DNA from: Ilyonectria destructans
Lineage: Eukaryota; Ascomycota; Sordariomycetes; Hypocreales; Nectriaceae
Reading direction: 5' to 3'
Length of the DNA: 64,000 bases
Assembly: GCA_020740775.1 (NCBI GenBank)
Contig: JAHEWK010000049.1
Span: 1 to 64,000 of the forward strand
This document shows positions 21,515 through 32,520 of the stretch, one piece after another. The notes beneath the pieces were generated by a model. That model ran no database searches, was not told the origin of the DNA, and was given only the letters and a program-made list of their open reading frames with translations. How positions within the stretch are numbered: position 1 is the first letter of the stretch; each line of letters starts with the position of its first letter. The translations under genes and the position numbers were made by a program.

Positions 21515-21600
21515 AGCCACACCGATTGATAGGGGGGCATGACGAATTGATACACAGGCATGACCCTTAGGGGGGCATGACTTTTTGGAACACCTGATTG
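21515..21600 (+). repeat. MULE-type terminal repeat remnant
   Basis: Spaced GGCATGAC units with ATTGATAC between them resemble the terminal repeat at 57448-57531. It lies just beyond the C-terminal MULE fragment and is probably its 3' end. Confidence 0.6.
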
Positions 21601-21785
21601 AGCTAAATTTCGTAGGTCCATAAATACCTTTGAGCAAAAGCGGTGAAGCCGGCTCTCTTAACAAGCCCAGATCTCAGCGCAGAAGCAACCGGGTCAAGCC
21701 GGCCCTCTAGAACAGGTCGCATTCGGCCGTTAAAACAAAGTATTTTTTTCGATATAAAATAAGCCCAATTCTGCAGCTGTCTATG

Positions 21786-22500
21786 TCTCCTCTTACTACT
21801 ATAGACGGAAGAATCTCCTCGTCGCTATTAAGCAGCTCCCATTGACTCCTTCGTCTCCGAATGTTGGGTTGCGTCTTCCGTCTGCTGGCACGTACTCCTG
21901 TATTTCTCCCTGCTCCAATGATAGCCGACTGGTTGCGTGTCTGGCGCTGATTTGAGGTACCGGCCTGGCTACTCGCCTGTTGGCTCGCCTCGAGTTCCTT
22001 TCTAGCTAGAGTCGACTTGTTTAGACGACCTGGTGGTCGACCTCGCCTACGCCCTGATTGGTCCTGGCTGGCCGGTTGATTATTCGGCCGACTACTTGTC
22101 CCGATGGCTAGCCTTGCTTGAACAGCCTGTGTGGTGTTTTTGGGCCTGCCACGGAGAGCAGTGGCAATCTTGGGGTCAAGAATCCGTCGGTATGGATCTT
22201 GAGAAGATGGCTCTCGTAGTCACCACCGTGGATGGACCTTCCACTTAGTGAAGGGCGTGGCAGACCCTAACTTCGAATAGACCTTGTGGCAACAAGGTAT
22301 ACCCAGCTCGACCGAGACCGAGCAGTCGGCGTTGCAGTCTCCGAGGGGCTCCGGAAACGGATTCTTACTAGTTGGCATCGCTTTGCGAGCTAAGCGATAT
22401 TGCTTGTTGATCAGCCTAAGGCCCTTCGATGATTCAGCCCGAAGGGCGTTTTACTCAGTCAGAAAGAATCGAGCATAAAACCTCTTCTGATTGACTAATT
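21786..22500 (-). pseudogene. MULE transposase C-terminal fragment
   Basis: On the minus strand this reads as the last ~240 codons of the transposase at 57683-60768: LGLINKQYRLARKAMP-like, the SWIM-type Cys/His segment (CSVSVELGIPCCHK), the RRRGRPPG AT-hook and the C-terminal SQWELLNSDEE. Codon CGA of the full copy is TGA here (22220-22222). The 5' two-thirds are absent. Confidence 0.85.
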
Positions 22501-22858
22501 GGCCTGGCCTGTACTCAACTCGTGCTGAAATTGGTCGGCTGATGCTGATGCTAATAACGCCACCAAATGAAGGCCTCGCCACAAACCCCTGAGCGTTGAG
22601 TATGTAACTAGCTAGCCGGCTCTGAGAGCTTTCAGTTCTTCTTTTCTTAAATGCAATTAATTTGTTGGTTTTTAAGCATGCTTCTGGCTGAATAAGCTCT
22701 GTGCCCCTTACACCACCTACCTATATGGCGGCTGCTTTCCTTTTCCGTCAAATCTATCAAACCCATCAGGTTACTAACGGTATCTAGGTTTACATATCGC
22801 CTCCGCAGCCGACCTACCTCCCTAGATTCCCCGGTTACCCTGCCTCCAGGCAAGCAGT

Positions 22859-25800
22859 CAAGGCTCGAAACCACTACATCCACTCCACTTTTGGACCAAG
22901 TAGAGTGGATGTACGATTTATTAGGCAATTACATAGTGGATGTAACACATATTCGACCGGAGTGGAATGGATGTACACGTGGATTTATAAGTGGATTTTT
23001 GTAAGTGGATTTTTGAGGCTATTCACAACCTCGTCGACGCCTATTCAGCCTCACTTTCAGAGGTTGACACTAACTCTTCAGCCTCTTGCTGCTGTGATGA
23101 ATCGTCAACCTCGCTGGCGCTGTCCTCGCCCTCGAATAGCCATTTTGACTCAGCAAGAGCCAGCTCGTCGTCTCTTAGAGTCCCACAGCCGGCATCCAGC
23201 TTACTTTCGAGGTGTGACTTAAGCAATGGATCCAGGTCCTTGATAAGGCCAGCACGGTACCAAGAGCGTAAGACCTGACAAATGGCGATAATCTCAGCAT
23301 CTAGGTTCGTACGCAACCCCGAGACCATCTTGCCAGCAGCTGAAAATAACCTCTCACACTCGGCTGACATCGGCTGGATCGTCAGGAAGTCCAAGGCCAT
23401 CCTGGATAACCGAGGATATCTGCCTTGCTTAGTGATCCAGTAACCAATTGGATCACGAACGTTGCCGTCGCTGGCGTCACGATCCGTCTGCCACGCTTGG
23501 TACTCGTCACCCACAATAGCTGCTGCGTAGGCTGGTATTGAGCTTGGCAGACGACTGTTCTTCTCGAAGGGATTGAAAAACCGAGGTCTTTTTGCTGGTG
23601 GCTCGTCGTCGCCTCTGCTGCTGCTGGTTCTAACCTCGAGATGAGCGTAATCGGACAGCCAGACGTCGGCAACCATCTCTTTTGCCTTTTCAACCCAGCT
23701 AGGCTTATGAGCCCACGTTTCATCAAACCAGTCCCAACGATAAGCTGGATGGAGCGCCATAGCCGTATAGTAGATGGGCGTCTCGTCCAGCCGCCGATAA
23801 TATTCATCCAGCTTATCCCAAGCAAGGTTGATTCCGATGCGGAAGTGCTCTGGATCAGAAAAATCAGCAGCAAGCTGCTTATATTCTTCCAGTGTGTTAA
23901 GCAGCAACTCATAGCCAAGCACCACGTCCCAGATATTGCCATATGAGCCAGTCCAGCCTTGCTTACGCCTGCGGATGTGTCCATCACCCTCAAGTGTCTT
24001 TACCACGGTCTCAAAAACAGTCAGAATAGCCTCCAAATGGTAAAGAACCTCCCAGTCTTTGTCCGTTAGCTGATTCTCGTCTCGGAGGATGCGTGGTTTT
24101 TTCGCCAACTTGGCTTGTGTCACTTGGCCAGTCTTTTTAGACCGATTTTCGTCCTCCCATTGCGCCTTATACTTGATCAGTAGGAGTTCGATAGAGGTTT
24201 TCAACCGTAGAGCCCTGCGGATCATGTAGAGTTGTGGCAGCCAACGCGTGTCGTTGTCGATAATTAGCTTGAGTGGTTTCTTCGATCGGAGTTTAAGGGT
24301 GGTGGCGCGATTAATTTCGTCCTGTTAGATATACCGAGTTAATATGAGACGAATAGGATTTAGTTAAACCGCTTACCCTCTGGACCTCCTTGAACAAGTA
24401 AATCAGCCGGTGGCTAATACGCACATCAACTACGATATTGTGTAACTTGCCAACTGGTCCTTTTTTGCGCCATTGAGCGTATTCAGTATCAGATAACGCT
24501 TCTGCGCCTGAAAATTGCTTCTCGAACGCGTCGGCGTTTTTGCCAAATAAGAGCGCCTTGGCTGACAAGTTAATTGTGTGGCCAATACAGCGTCCTCGGC
24601 GCAGTCGGCCATCGAACCCAAGTTCAGCACCAATGACCTCCATGGCAGTATCGTTGTTTTCTGCATTGTCGAGCGTGAAATAGCCAACCTTCTCTGGACC
24701 CACGCCAAGAGTGTGTAGGACGTCGAGAACCTCCCCACCGATCGTTGAGCCGAAGTGACGATGAGCCTCTGGAACTCCAATCATGATTTTGCATGGCCGA
24801 TTCTTCTCGTCTCTGAAAAAACAAGCAATACCGTAGAGGGCAAGCTTATTTCGAGACGTCCAGCCATCAAATGAAATATGAAGGGCTCCAGGGGAGTTCC
24901 TCAGCACCTCGATAACCGTCTGCTTGTGGCGGTTATACTCTTGAATGATCTTATATCGGACAGCCGTGGCAGTCAAGTTGGCGTGTTGGATGGAAACGGA
25001 GGGACTCAAATAGTCGAAGATTTCTCGGAGGATGGGGTTCTCGGCGAAGGAAAATGACTGGTTGCTACTGACGATTAACTCGACTAGCATACGCTGAAAG
25101 TGTTGCTTATCAAAGCGTGAGATGAAGCTATTCGCGATATTCTGTTCCGTAGGCTTGTTGACGTCCAGTTTCAAAACAGAGGCAATAGTCGGCTGGTTCG
25201 ATTTCAGTGCGCCTTCGGATTTGAGCTGTGCTGTGCTCTTTTTCTCTCCCTCTGGTGCTGGTGTTTTGTGCTCACGCCATAGATGATTTGCCGCGTTCTG
25301 GAGACCTGAAGAGGTAAAACTCGCGATAATGGGACGATTTCTGCGGATACAGTCCTTGCAAGCCCATTTGCGTAAGCCATGACGTTGAATATCATAGCCA
25401 AAGTCCCACAGCCAAGAGCTAGTATCACGAGCGCGTTCTGACCAATTCCAGCCTCTGAAATGGCGAAAAAGACGGTCTTCGAGCTGCTGCTGTTGGCCTG
25501 GTTGGCCTGGCTGGTTGGCTGACAACAATTTTTTTTTTTGGCAAAAACAAAGCAGGAAATCTGTAGAAAACGCACTCAATAGGGGTAGTTTCTCGTCTAA
25601 TATTATTAGATTAGCTGTAGGGGTGATCGACCTCGGCTAACTTGGGTCCAGGTACCTCGATTTAATAGGCAGTCATATACAAAAATAAGTACTATGAACC
25701 ATACAGGGTCAGGGAATATCCCACTGTACCTAAATCCACCTAAATCCACTCCATTACATCCACTTTCGTGTCCAAGTGTAGTGGATTATTACGTAATCTG

Positions 25801-25882
25801 AGCGCCGACAAGTGGATGTAATAGAGATGGGCCACTTATATGTGGTCCACGTGGATTTACAGTGTAGTGGGTTCGAGCCTTG
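22859..25882 (-). mobile_element. hAT DNA transposon (hAT-1)
   Basis: Ends CAAGGCTCGAAACCACTACA (22859) and its inverted partner ending at 25882 match at 19 of 20 positions. Both subterminal regions are packed with GTGGAT/ATCCAC repeats, as usual for hAT transposase binding sites. An intact-looking transposase lies inside on the minus strand. The 8-bp flanks (CAAGCAGT, CTAGAGAC) do not match, so the exact ends or the insertion site have changed. Confidence 0.8.
23041..25579 (-). CDS. hAT transposase, two exons
   Basis: Exon 1 ends at 24377, a 55-nt intron (24322-24376, GTAAGC..CTAACAG) follows, and exon 2 runs to the stop at 23041. N-terminal BED-type zinc finger (CKDC..HLWREH); hAT catalytic residues in SFDGWTSR (D), FTLDNAEND (D) and SAECERLFSAAG (E); the RW motif (NDTRWLPQ) lies just after the intron; the C-terminal dimerisation domain contains YPRLSRMALDFL. 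About 810 residues, without internal stops. No ATG opens this frame at the 5' end (first codons come from TTG at 25579), so the start is unsettled: another intron or loss of the start is possible. Confidence 0.85.
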
Positions 25883-26076
25883 CTAGAGACGACTATATAA
25901 GACAAGGAACCTTGGTTGTGGCCCTGAAGACCCTAGTCGCAATTGCTTACTGGATACATGCAGCAGCCCGAGGAAGGCGGCTGGGAGTATTTGGTCGGAC
26001 TCATCCACAACCACCCTAAAACACTATTCATGCGTTGCTTGCCATCCGATCACTCTTTGTGAGAATCAGAATATCT

Positions 26077-28089
26077 TCATGCCTTGCGAGACCCGTTGAT
26101 TTCAACATGTTCGACTCTGTCCCCGAGCATTGCCTTAGGGGTCGCCTCGGTCTCGGAATGGAAATTACTCTTTCCAAAGTGAGAGTCAATCTCCTCCAAG
26201 GTGAGTCCCTTGGTCTCGGGATACATGGTATACACCAGAACGATGGAAAAGACGTTGATGGCTGTAAAGACAAAGTAGGTCCTCGCGCCAATGCCGGCAA
26301 CTGCAACAGGCCATACCTGGCCAACAATGATGCCTCCGAGCGAGGCCCCGGAGGCGGCAATGCTCAGTCCCCTGGCACGAACATGCGCAGGGAAAGTCTA
26401 TCAGACAAGCAATTAGTTCTTTCATGGAGCAGGCCTAGACAGGGGTGGAACGAGGTGTTTTGTACTTCAGCAGCATAAATCCATGCCGTCGGCCCAAACC
26501 CAATAGAGTATCCGAGTGAAAAGAAGAAGATGAAGAAGATGCTGCAGTTGTTGGCTGCAACATTTGACTGATTAGGGTACCGCGTCTGTAATGCTCCGTT
26601 CATCTGATTGAAGTGGTGCGTGAGAAGCCAGAATCTCCATATCCTTTGCACAAGACTACTAACCAACAAGCTCAATGCCATGATTGCAGCGCCGAGTCCA
26701 AGGGAGTGGCGACGACCGATCCGATCGACAAGCAAGATTGCGGCGATTGTGCAAGCTGCCATGACCGTACCATCGATGCCACTGGCAAGAAGGCTCAGGG
26801 ATTCAGAGGCCCCTGCTCCGCGGAAGTTGGACGGCAAGTAGTAGCTAAGCGGTTGCGCATTAGCTCAGCGGAACGATGATAAGCAGTCATAATGAGGACG
26901 CGAGACTGACCGAATGCCACTTGCACCACTCAACTGCTGCAGAAACTGGAGGGCCCACGCTCTCCATAGACGAGCCCAGAGTGCCCTGTCCTTGATGAAG
27001 ACTTTAGCATCGGAGATAGAGTTCTCCTTATGCCAGAGAATACTCGCGCGGATTTCCTCCAATTCGGCCTGGACGAACTCGGGGCGATCACTTCCACGCA
27101 AATCAGTAAGTGCCTTGGCAGCAGCTTCAAGCTGATCATGTTCGAGCAACCAACGAGGACTAGAAGAGGCATAGGTCAGCAGGGAGGCCAGAGGTGGCAG
27201 ATTAACAATTTGGGACAGAACCAGGAGCTCGAACCTTTCGCAAAGGAATGGAGCGCCAACACAGAATATGACAGCTGGGACGTATTGAATGAGGATGCTC
27301 AGGCGCCACTCCAAACTCTCGCCATTGCCTGCTCTCCAAAAGCTGAAGCCGTACCCTATCCAGAAGGCGATGGAGATACTTGGCAAAGTCAGTGACAGAA
27401 TATGAGTTTTCCAAGTACAGGAATATCCTACCCTAACGACTGAAGGCTTGGTAAGCAAATTTAGACTCTTTTGTGGTAGCGGAGAACAAGGCGTCGTACA
27501 ATACCAACTTGATTTAACGTGATAATCGCACCTCGATAGCGCGCTGGGCTGGTCTCAGAGAGATACAGCGGCACCGCGGTGGCCACAATGCCGGTTCCAA
27601 CTCCAGCGATGAAGCGACCGATGACCATCATTGCAAGGTGAACGGCGCCAGCCTGAAGCCCAGCGCCAACGCAGAGCACAGCAACACCAGTAACACCAGA
27701 CCAGCGTCGACCTAGACGGTCATTGACCGGACCAGCCACGAACGCATACGATAACCAGCTACCTAATATAACAGGTCAGCGGTGAGACATCAGACGCACA
27801 GACTAGACTAGCCGTACCAACTGAAAAGATGGCCACGATGAGCCCCGATTCGCCGGAACTGGGATTCTTGAGCGCCGTTAAATACCCAGGGGCAACAAGT
27901 ACTGTAGAGAGAATTCCGATGTCGTAGCTATATGTACGAAAGTCAGTCCTATCTCGTCTGTATCCGCCGAATTAAGGGAGAGGGAATCGTCACGCACCCC
28001 CAGAAGATAGCTCCCATGGAGAAGCAGGAGACCGCGAGGATATTGTACCAAGTGAGACCTCGAGTGTCGGAGGCGTTTGGGGTCGCCAT
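26077..28089 (-). CDS. MFS sugar transporter, 7 exons, one base out of frame
   Basis: Exons on the minus strand: 28089-27998, 27927-27818, 27762-27505, 27378-26911, 26844-26664, 26603-26466, 26397-26077. Five of the six GT-AG introns (55-70 nt) join in frame. The third (27379-27504) leaves the reading frame one base short (LNQVG to ISIAFW), and the exons total 1568 nt. About 522 residues with sugar-porter signatures: NDRLGRRW, YLSETSPARYRG, SPRWLLEHD, FLQQLSGASGI, and PETKGLTLEEID near the C-terminus. Expected role: proton-coupled uptake of a sugar or related polyol/quinate at the plasma membrane. Either the gene is a young pseudogene or the intron uses a site I cannot see. Confidence 0.8.
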
Positions 28090-28859
28090 CGTAGAGAGTT
28101 GGTTCGAGCTGTGCAGTGAGTAAGTAGTAGTAAAGAAGCTGTAATGAAATATGACAATGATTATCTGTCGTCTCTGCAAAGACAACCCCGAGGGCAATTT
28201 AGCTCGATATATATTTTATCATCAGATAAGCCCAGCCCCTTCATCTGCAAACAACACTCCACGCCGTCCCGGATGAGTTCATGCTCCCCAGCTAGGGATG
28301 GATGGCTGATCCGGGGCAAAGCGGGGTAGCGGTAACAAGCGGTGGTTCCGCGTATTACCTCCTCTGTGACAAGAAAAACCCGCATGGGAATGCTCATTGG
28401 CTGTCGGCGGTCCCGTCTGCTTGTTAGTCGACAGGGGTCTTTAGACGGGACTAGGAAATAGCTGGCTTGATATTTAGGTTTAACTAATTAGCTAGTAGCT
28501 TGCTATCTATTAACTTACTAGTTTCTTCCCTAGTTCTCCGATCCCAGTCCTCCACCGGTTGTTCCGGGTCCAGGATCATCGGCTCTTCCCTCGGCGCGCG
28601 TCCGGGGTAGCGAGGGGTTCTTGGACGTCAACTCCTCCGCGTAGACGTTGGAATGGTATTAAAATAAGACTTCTTGCCCGGATCTCCAATTGGAAGTTCA
28701 ACATTGACATTACTCATACACTGGCGAAGTCTCAACAACAAAGACGGAATTATGGCTGCAGATGAGGCTCATCGTAAGCAAGAGAACCGTAGCCTAAATC
28801 CTTCGTCATTATCTTCTTTACCGCTCCATGTGAGATAAACTCGACAATGAGATCCAGGG
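28090..28859. other. Intergenic region, no gene seen
   Basis: Upstream of the sugar transporter; likely holds its promoter. No repeat or coding signature found. Confidence 0.4.
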
Positions 28860-28879
28860 AACATTGCAGACCCAAAACA

Positions 28880-29180
28880 GACGGCGTGGGCTTCGACTCC
28901 TGCGCTTGGATTTATGCCTCTGAGATGTTTCCCGCGAACTGCCGGTCTAAAGATCTCGGCCTTTCTGCCCCTGGGGCCGTCCTGGGTTATATTATTGTTA
29001 GTCAATCTACCTAGTTGCTGACTCCAACGTCGGCCCTCGCGTCTACTTTATCTTCATGTCCTTCAGCGTCCTTGCAGCAGTCCTGGTTTATCCCTGCAGT
29101 CCTAACACAAAGAAGAAAACTGTAGATGAGCTTAATCCCCACTTTGCAAAGCTCAACGTTCATTCCGAGGCTGTAGTGTC
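28880..29180 (+). pseudogene. Relic of a second MFS sugar transporter
   Basis: Two adjacent frames on the plus strand together resemble the last third of a sugar porter: AWIYASEMFPANCRSKDLG (typical WIY.SE.FP..RAKG), ending at a TAG near 29012, and then YFIFMSFSVLAAVLVYP..KKKTVDELNPHF (equivalent of the PETKG..EE end). A frameshift separates them and nothing upstream remains. It is more diverged than, and opposite in strand to, the neighbour at 26077-28089. Confidence 0.7.
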
Positions 29181-30457
29181 TTTGAAGTGGACATTAAATT
29201 GGGCTCGTGGGTGCACCGGGACGGACAATGTGAAAGTCAGAACATGATTCCTCATGAACGACGTCGTAGCACAGGGTTGTTTTCCATTGCACTTCCGACG
29301 GCAGACTTATTAATGTCATGGATGGTCGAAACTGTAGTACGGCTGATATATTTATGCGGCGTGCATCGCATGTAACCAATGAAGATTTTCTGCACTGCGG
29401 AAGCGACTGACGCATCTGAGCGAAAGCAGAAAAGTTGCCGGGACGAGCAGCAGGATGCATGGTGCCAGCTGGGGCCTCTTGTTGCCAGGGTCTATAGCAA
29501 TGGCCCAAGAGATTGACTTCCAAGTAAGTTGCATTCGGAGGCCCGATAATTAGTCCCCGCTCGGCTGGACCTATGTCGACAGATACAAGGACCAGTCGGT
29601 GGTTCCGTCAGTCTGTCTTGGTTGCTTGAGGATGCTATTGGAAGTCTCAAATGAAATGACGGTAACATCGAATCAACCCTTTCATCATCTTTACGAGCCT
29701 TCCATGAGGGTTTCGAGATGGGATGTATTTCTTCAAAATAACACACCCTATGTGCGCGCCTATGAGACACATTCCCGTTGTTGCGGGGTGCGGCATGCTC
29801 TCAACTATATGAAAGAGATAAGCTGTATTGGTGAAACTATATGGGAAGTAAGTCAATGATTTCTTTGACTAGTGACGGGCTTCTGATTGAGGCAGTTCCC
29901 TTCCTTGCAAATTTCTTTAACCAAGGTGCCCAAGCAACACACCCAAACTGTTCCAGCACTATGAAAACGCCCACTTCAATGTTTACATTTCACTTCCTGC
30001 CTAGAATATCAAGGCCATGATACATTAAGAAGCGAGGTCAAGTTTTTAATCCCGGAGTTACGAGACCTCAAACGGGGCCACCGAAATAGATTGCCGTCAC
30101 GTGTGGCTCTGTATATGTTGAATATGTGCTGAAAGAGGAAGTGTCGCATATCCAGCCCTGGTCCCACTAGAGCAGCTGCCTTGCCTAGAACAGGCAACTC
30201 TTTCATTTGTGTATAAAGAGCTGCACGGCTCAGTGCATCTTGTGATGGAGTTCGGGCTCCTCAAACACTTCTCATCAATCGACTGGTGCAACCAAAAATA
30301 CACACACAATTCATCTCAATATCTGACAGTATGCGTCTTTAGCCGGAGTGCATACCCACCGGCATTCGTGCTTATTTCCTACAGCTCGCTCTTAAAGAGC
30401 ACAATTTTGATAATACCTTAAACGACTTCTCTAAAGACCTTTCGTTTCTTTTAAACC
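29181..30457. other. Intergenic region without recognised gene
   Basis: Several short open frames on both strands, none with a recognisable domain. The right end (30370-30457) should contain the promoter and leader of the hydrolase gene. Confidence 0.4.
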
Positions 30458-31471
30458 ATGGCGTTTCCTGATCCTGAACTCGAGGCATTTGTCTTCAAGA
30501 CCGCGCCCCCGTTGGACCCCGCATGGCTGGAGTATGAGGAAGAGGTCAAGAAGAGAGGGCCTCCCCGGATCTTCAGCTCTGTCTTGGAGAGACAGCCCGT
30601 TTATTCCCAAGAGTGCCGTAACTTTCAAGCACGGATGATGGCACCCGGAGCACGAGATTACGAGTTATCCCAAGGAATCCATAGGGAAAGGTTCACGATT
30701 ACGGCTTCTCTGGATAGGTTCAACATTCCTGTTCTTCAGCTGGAACTTGCTGAACATCGGAGTCGAGATCCCGAGATCGTCATCATTTACTATCACGGAG
30801 GTGGTCTCAGACTCGGCGAAGCGGATAGCGAAGAACTCTCTTGTCGACACCTTGTCAAATCTGGCGTGGGAAAATTCCGCCTGTACTCCGTCGGTTATCG
30901 ACTCTTACCCTTGAATCCTGCAAGTACATGCCTTTCGGACTGTATGGATGGATTCAAAGCATTCCACACGCACGCAAAAAGAGTCATTGTTGCGGGGAGC
31001 TCGAGTGGCGGGCAGATGGCTACGGCGATAGCTCAAGCGGCACCTAAGGGTTCCATCCATGGCCTCTTACTGAGATGCCCTGTTACGGCTGATGTGCCTA
31101 CTGGCATGAAATTTATCCCGGAGCGACTACGGCCATATCACACCAGCGTGTCACCTACTTTCATCACATCACTGAATGGCTACCATCGACGAGATGTTCC
31201 AAGGGATGGCCTCGAGAGACTGCCACTCGAAGTTACAAAGGAGGAACTGGAGGGCCAACCTCGAACTTGGGTACAGCTCTGTTCAAACGACACGATATAC
31301 TCGGATGGACTTTGTTATGCATTGGCCTTAAGAGAATCCGGCGTTGAGGCTCAAGTGGAGATTGAAGTGGGCTGGCCTCACACATACTGGTTGAAGGCTC
31401 CACACTTACCTCAGGCTTTAGCCGCCGAGAAGAAGATGATAGACGGGCTGAGGTGGCTGCTTCAAGGATGA
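30458..31471 (+). CDS. Alpha/beta hydrolase, HSL-like family
   Basis: 337 residues, single exon, ATG 30458. Has the HGGG oxyanion-hole motif (YYHGGGLRLG, about residue 112), nucleophile S182 in G-S-S-S-G-G, D278 (SNDTIYSDG) and H308 (WPHTYW): the full Ser-Asp-His triad of the hormone-sensitive-lipase/esterase family. There is no signal peptide or transmembrane segment, so it is probably cytosolic. Substrate unknown; family members hydrolyse short-chain esters, lactones or xenobiotics. Length is normal and no damage is seen. Confidence 0.9.
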   Translation: MAFPDPELEAFVFKTAPPLDPAWLEYEEEVKKRGPPRIFSSVLERQPVYSQECRNFQARMMAPGARDYELSQGIHRERFTITASLDRFNIPVLQLELAEHRSRDPEIVIIYYHGGGLRLGEADSEELSCRHLVKSGVGKFRLYSVGYRLLPLNPASTCLSDCMDGFKAFHTHAKRVIVAGSSSGGQMATAIAQAAPKGSIHGLLLRCPVTADVPTGMKFIPERLRPYHTSVSPTFITSLNGYHRRDVPRDGLERLPLEVTKEELEGQPRTWVQLCSNDTIYSDGLCYALALRESGVEAQVEIEVGWPHTYWLKAPHLPQALAAEKKMIDGLRWLLQG

Positions 31472-31722
31472 GTAAACTAGCAATTCCTGCGAACTATGGA
31501 CAAGTCTGTTTGCTTTCTCTCACTGCTTTGCGGTCACCATTTTTGATTCTCGCCTGACTGACCGTAGATATTCCACTGCTCCTGAACCAGTCGCAAGAGG
31601 GCCCAGTCTCTGAAATCGAAACCACTCTTCCTATAAGCCGCACCAACACATCAAAGCTCCACGATGTTGGCATCCGAAACAGCTAGGGTAGGCTATTAAA
31701 GGCGCGTCTCGTCCCTCTCACA

Positions 31723-32440
31723 TCATACCACCGTGCGAGCGTTCAAGTTCACCGATCGATACCACCGATCGCAGGCACGCTGAATGTGTTGCTCAGGAGA
31801 ACTGGTCTTCTTGCCCTGTTGGTTGCTGTCCTCTGTCATTCGGCGGCTCGAAAGTGGTGTCTCCCGGGTTGTTGTCCAGTTCTGGTGGCCTTGATAGGAT
31901 ACAGGATCGCCCCAGCCATTAGAAATAGCGTTTGGCCTGCATGGAGATCCTCCATCCCAAAAAGTGTCTGGGATTCTGACAACCTCGCCGCGGTCCTGAG
32001 AGCCTTCCGTGGTGACATCCCAATCATGAACTCCACGGCGGGAAATTGTCGGAATGGCCCGGTGTGGAACCCGGGTCGGCTGCTTCGACTTGTCTGAGGA
32101 TGGTTCCTTGACCTTGGCCATGTTGGTTGGGACCTCTCAGAAAGTCTCATCACCAGCAGCGTTGGAGCTTGGGTGACTGTTTCCAGCGCTCTGCTTGCTC
32201 TCGAGCTGCGTGACAGAGGCTGTCAAGTCCAGGACAAGGGTGGTAAGTTCGTCAATCCTGGCCTGAAGCTTGACGTTCTCGTTCCCCCGAGCAGAATCCT
32301 CACCGTTAGGAACCGCTTTGCTCTGATGCTCGCACGTCTAGCTAGCCGCAGACTCGACTTCTTCGCCAACGGCCATGTCGAGAGCAAGGTTAGTCGACTG
32401 TTGGATGGTGAGATACATTGCCACAGCAACCGGTATATCT
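31723..32440 (-). pseudogene. Unrecognised coding relic with coiled-coil stretch
   Basis: Reading on the minus strand, one frame gives a heptad-like segment (ARIDELTTLVLDLTASVTQL) after a stop, another TGA, then a 132-codon hydrophilic ORF from ATG 32121 ending at 31723. The layout resembles a gag-like protein start or a coiled-coil protein, but no domain is identifiable. Confidence 0.25.
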
Positions 32441-32487
32441 TCAGGCAAGGTTGTGATTTAGTAACTAACAGTGTAACTTAGTCTTAG

Positions 32488-32520
32488 TAACGTACTTGAT
32501 AATCGAGTCGGTTTGTTACG
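32488..32520 (+). repeat. Lone terminal repeat related to the MITE at 445-883
   Basis: TAACGTACTTGATAATCGAG and the next four bases match the 24 outer bases of that MITE arm at all but two positions. No inverted partner was found nearby. Confidence 0.5.

Noticed and set aside
19974..31471. Secondary-metabolite cluster (MFS exporter, hydrolase, sugar transporter)
   Set aside because: No synthase, P450 or regulator lies nearby, and the genes are separated by transposons.
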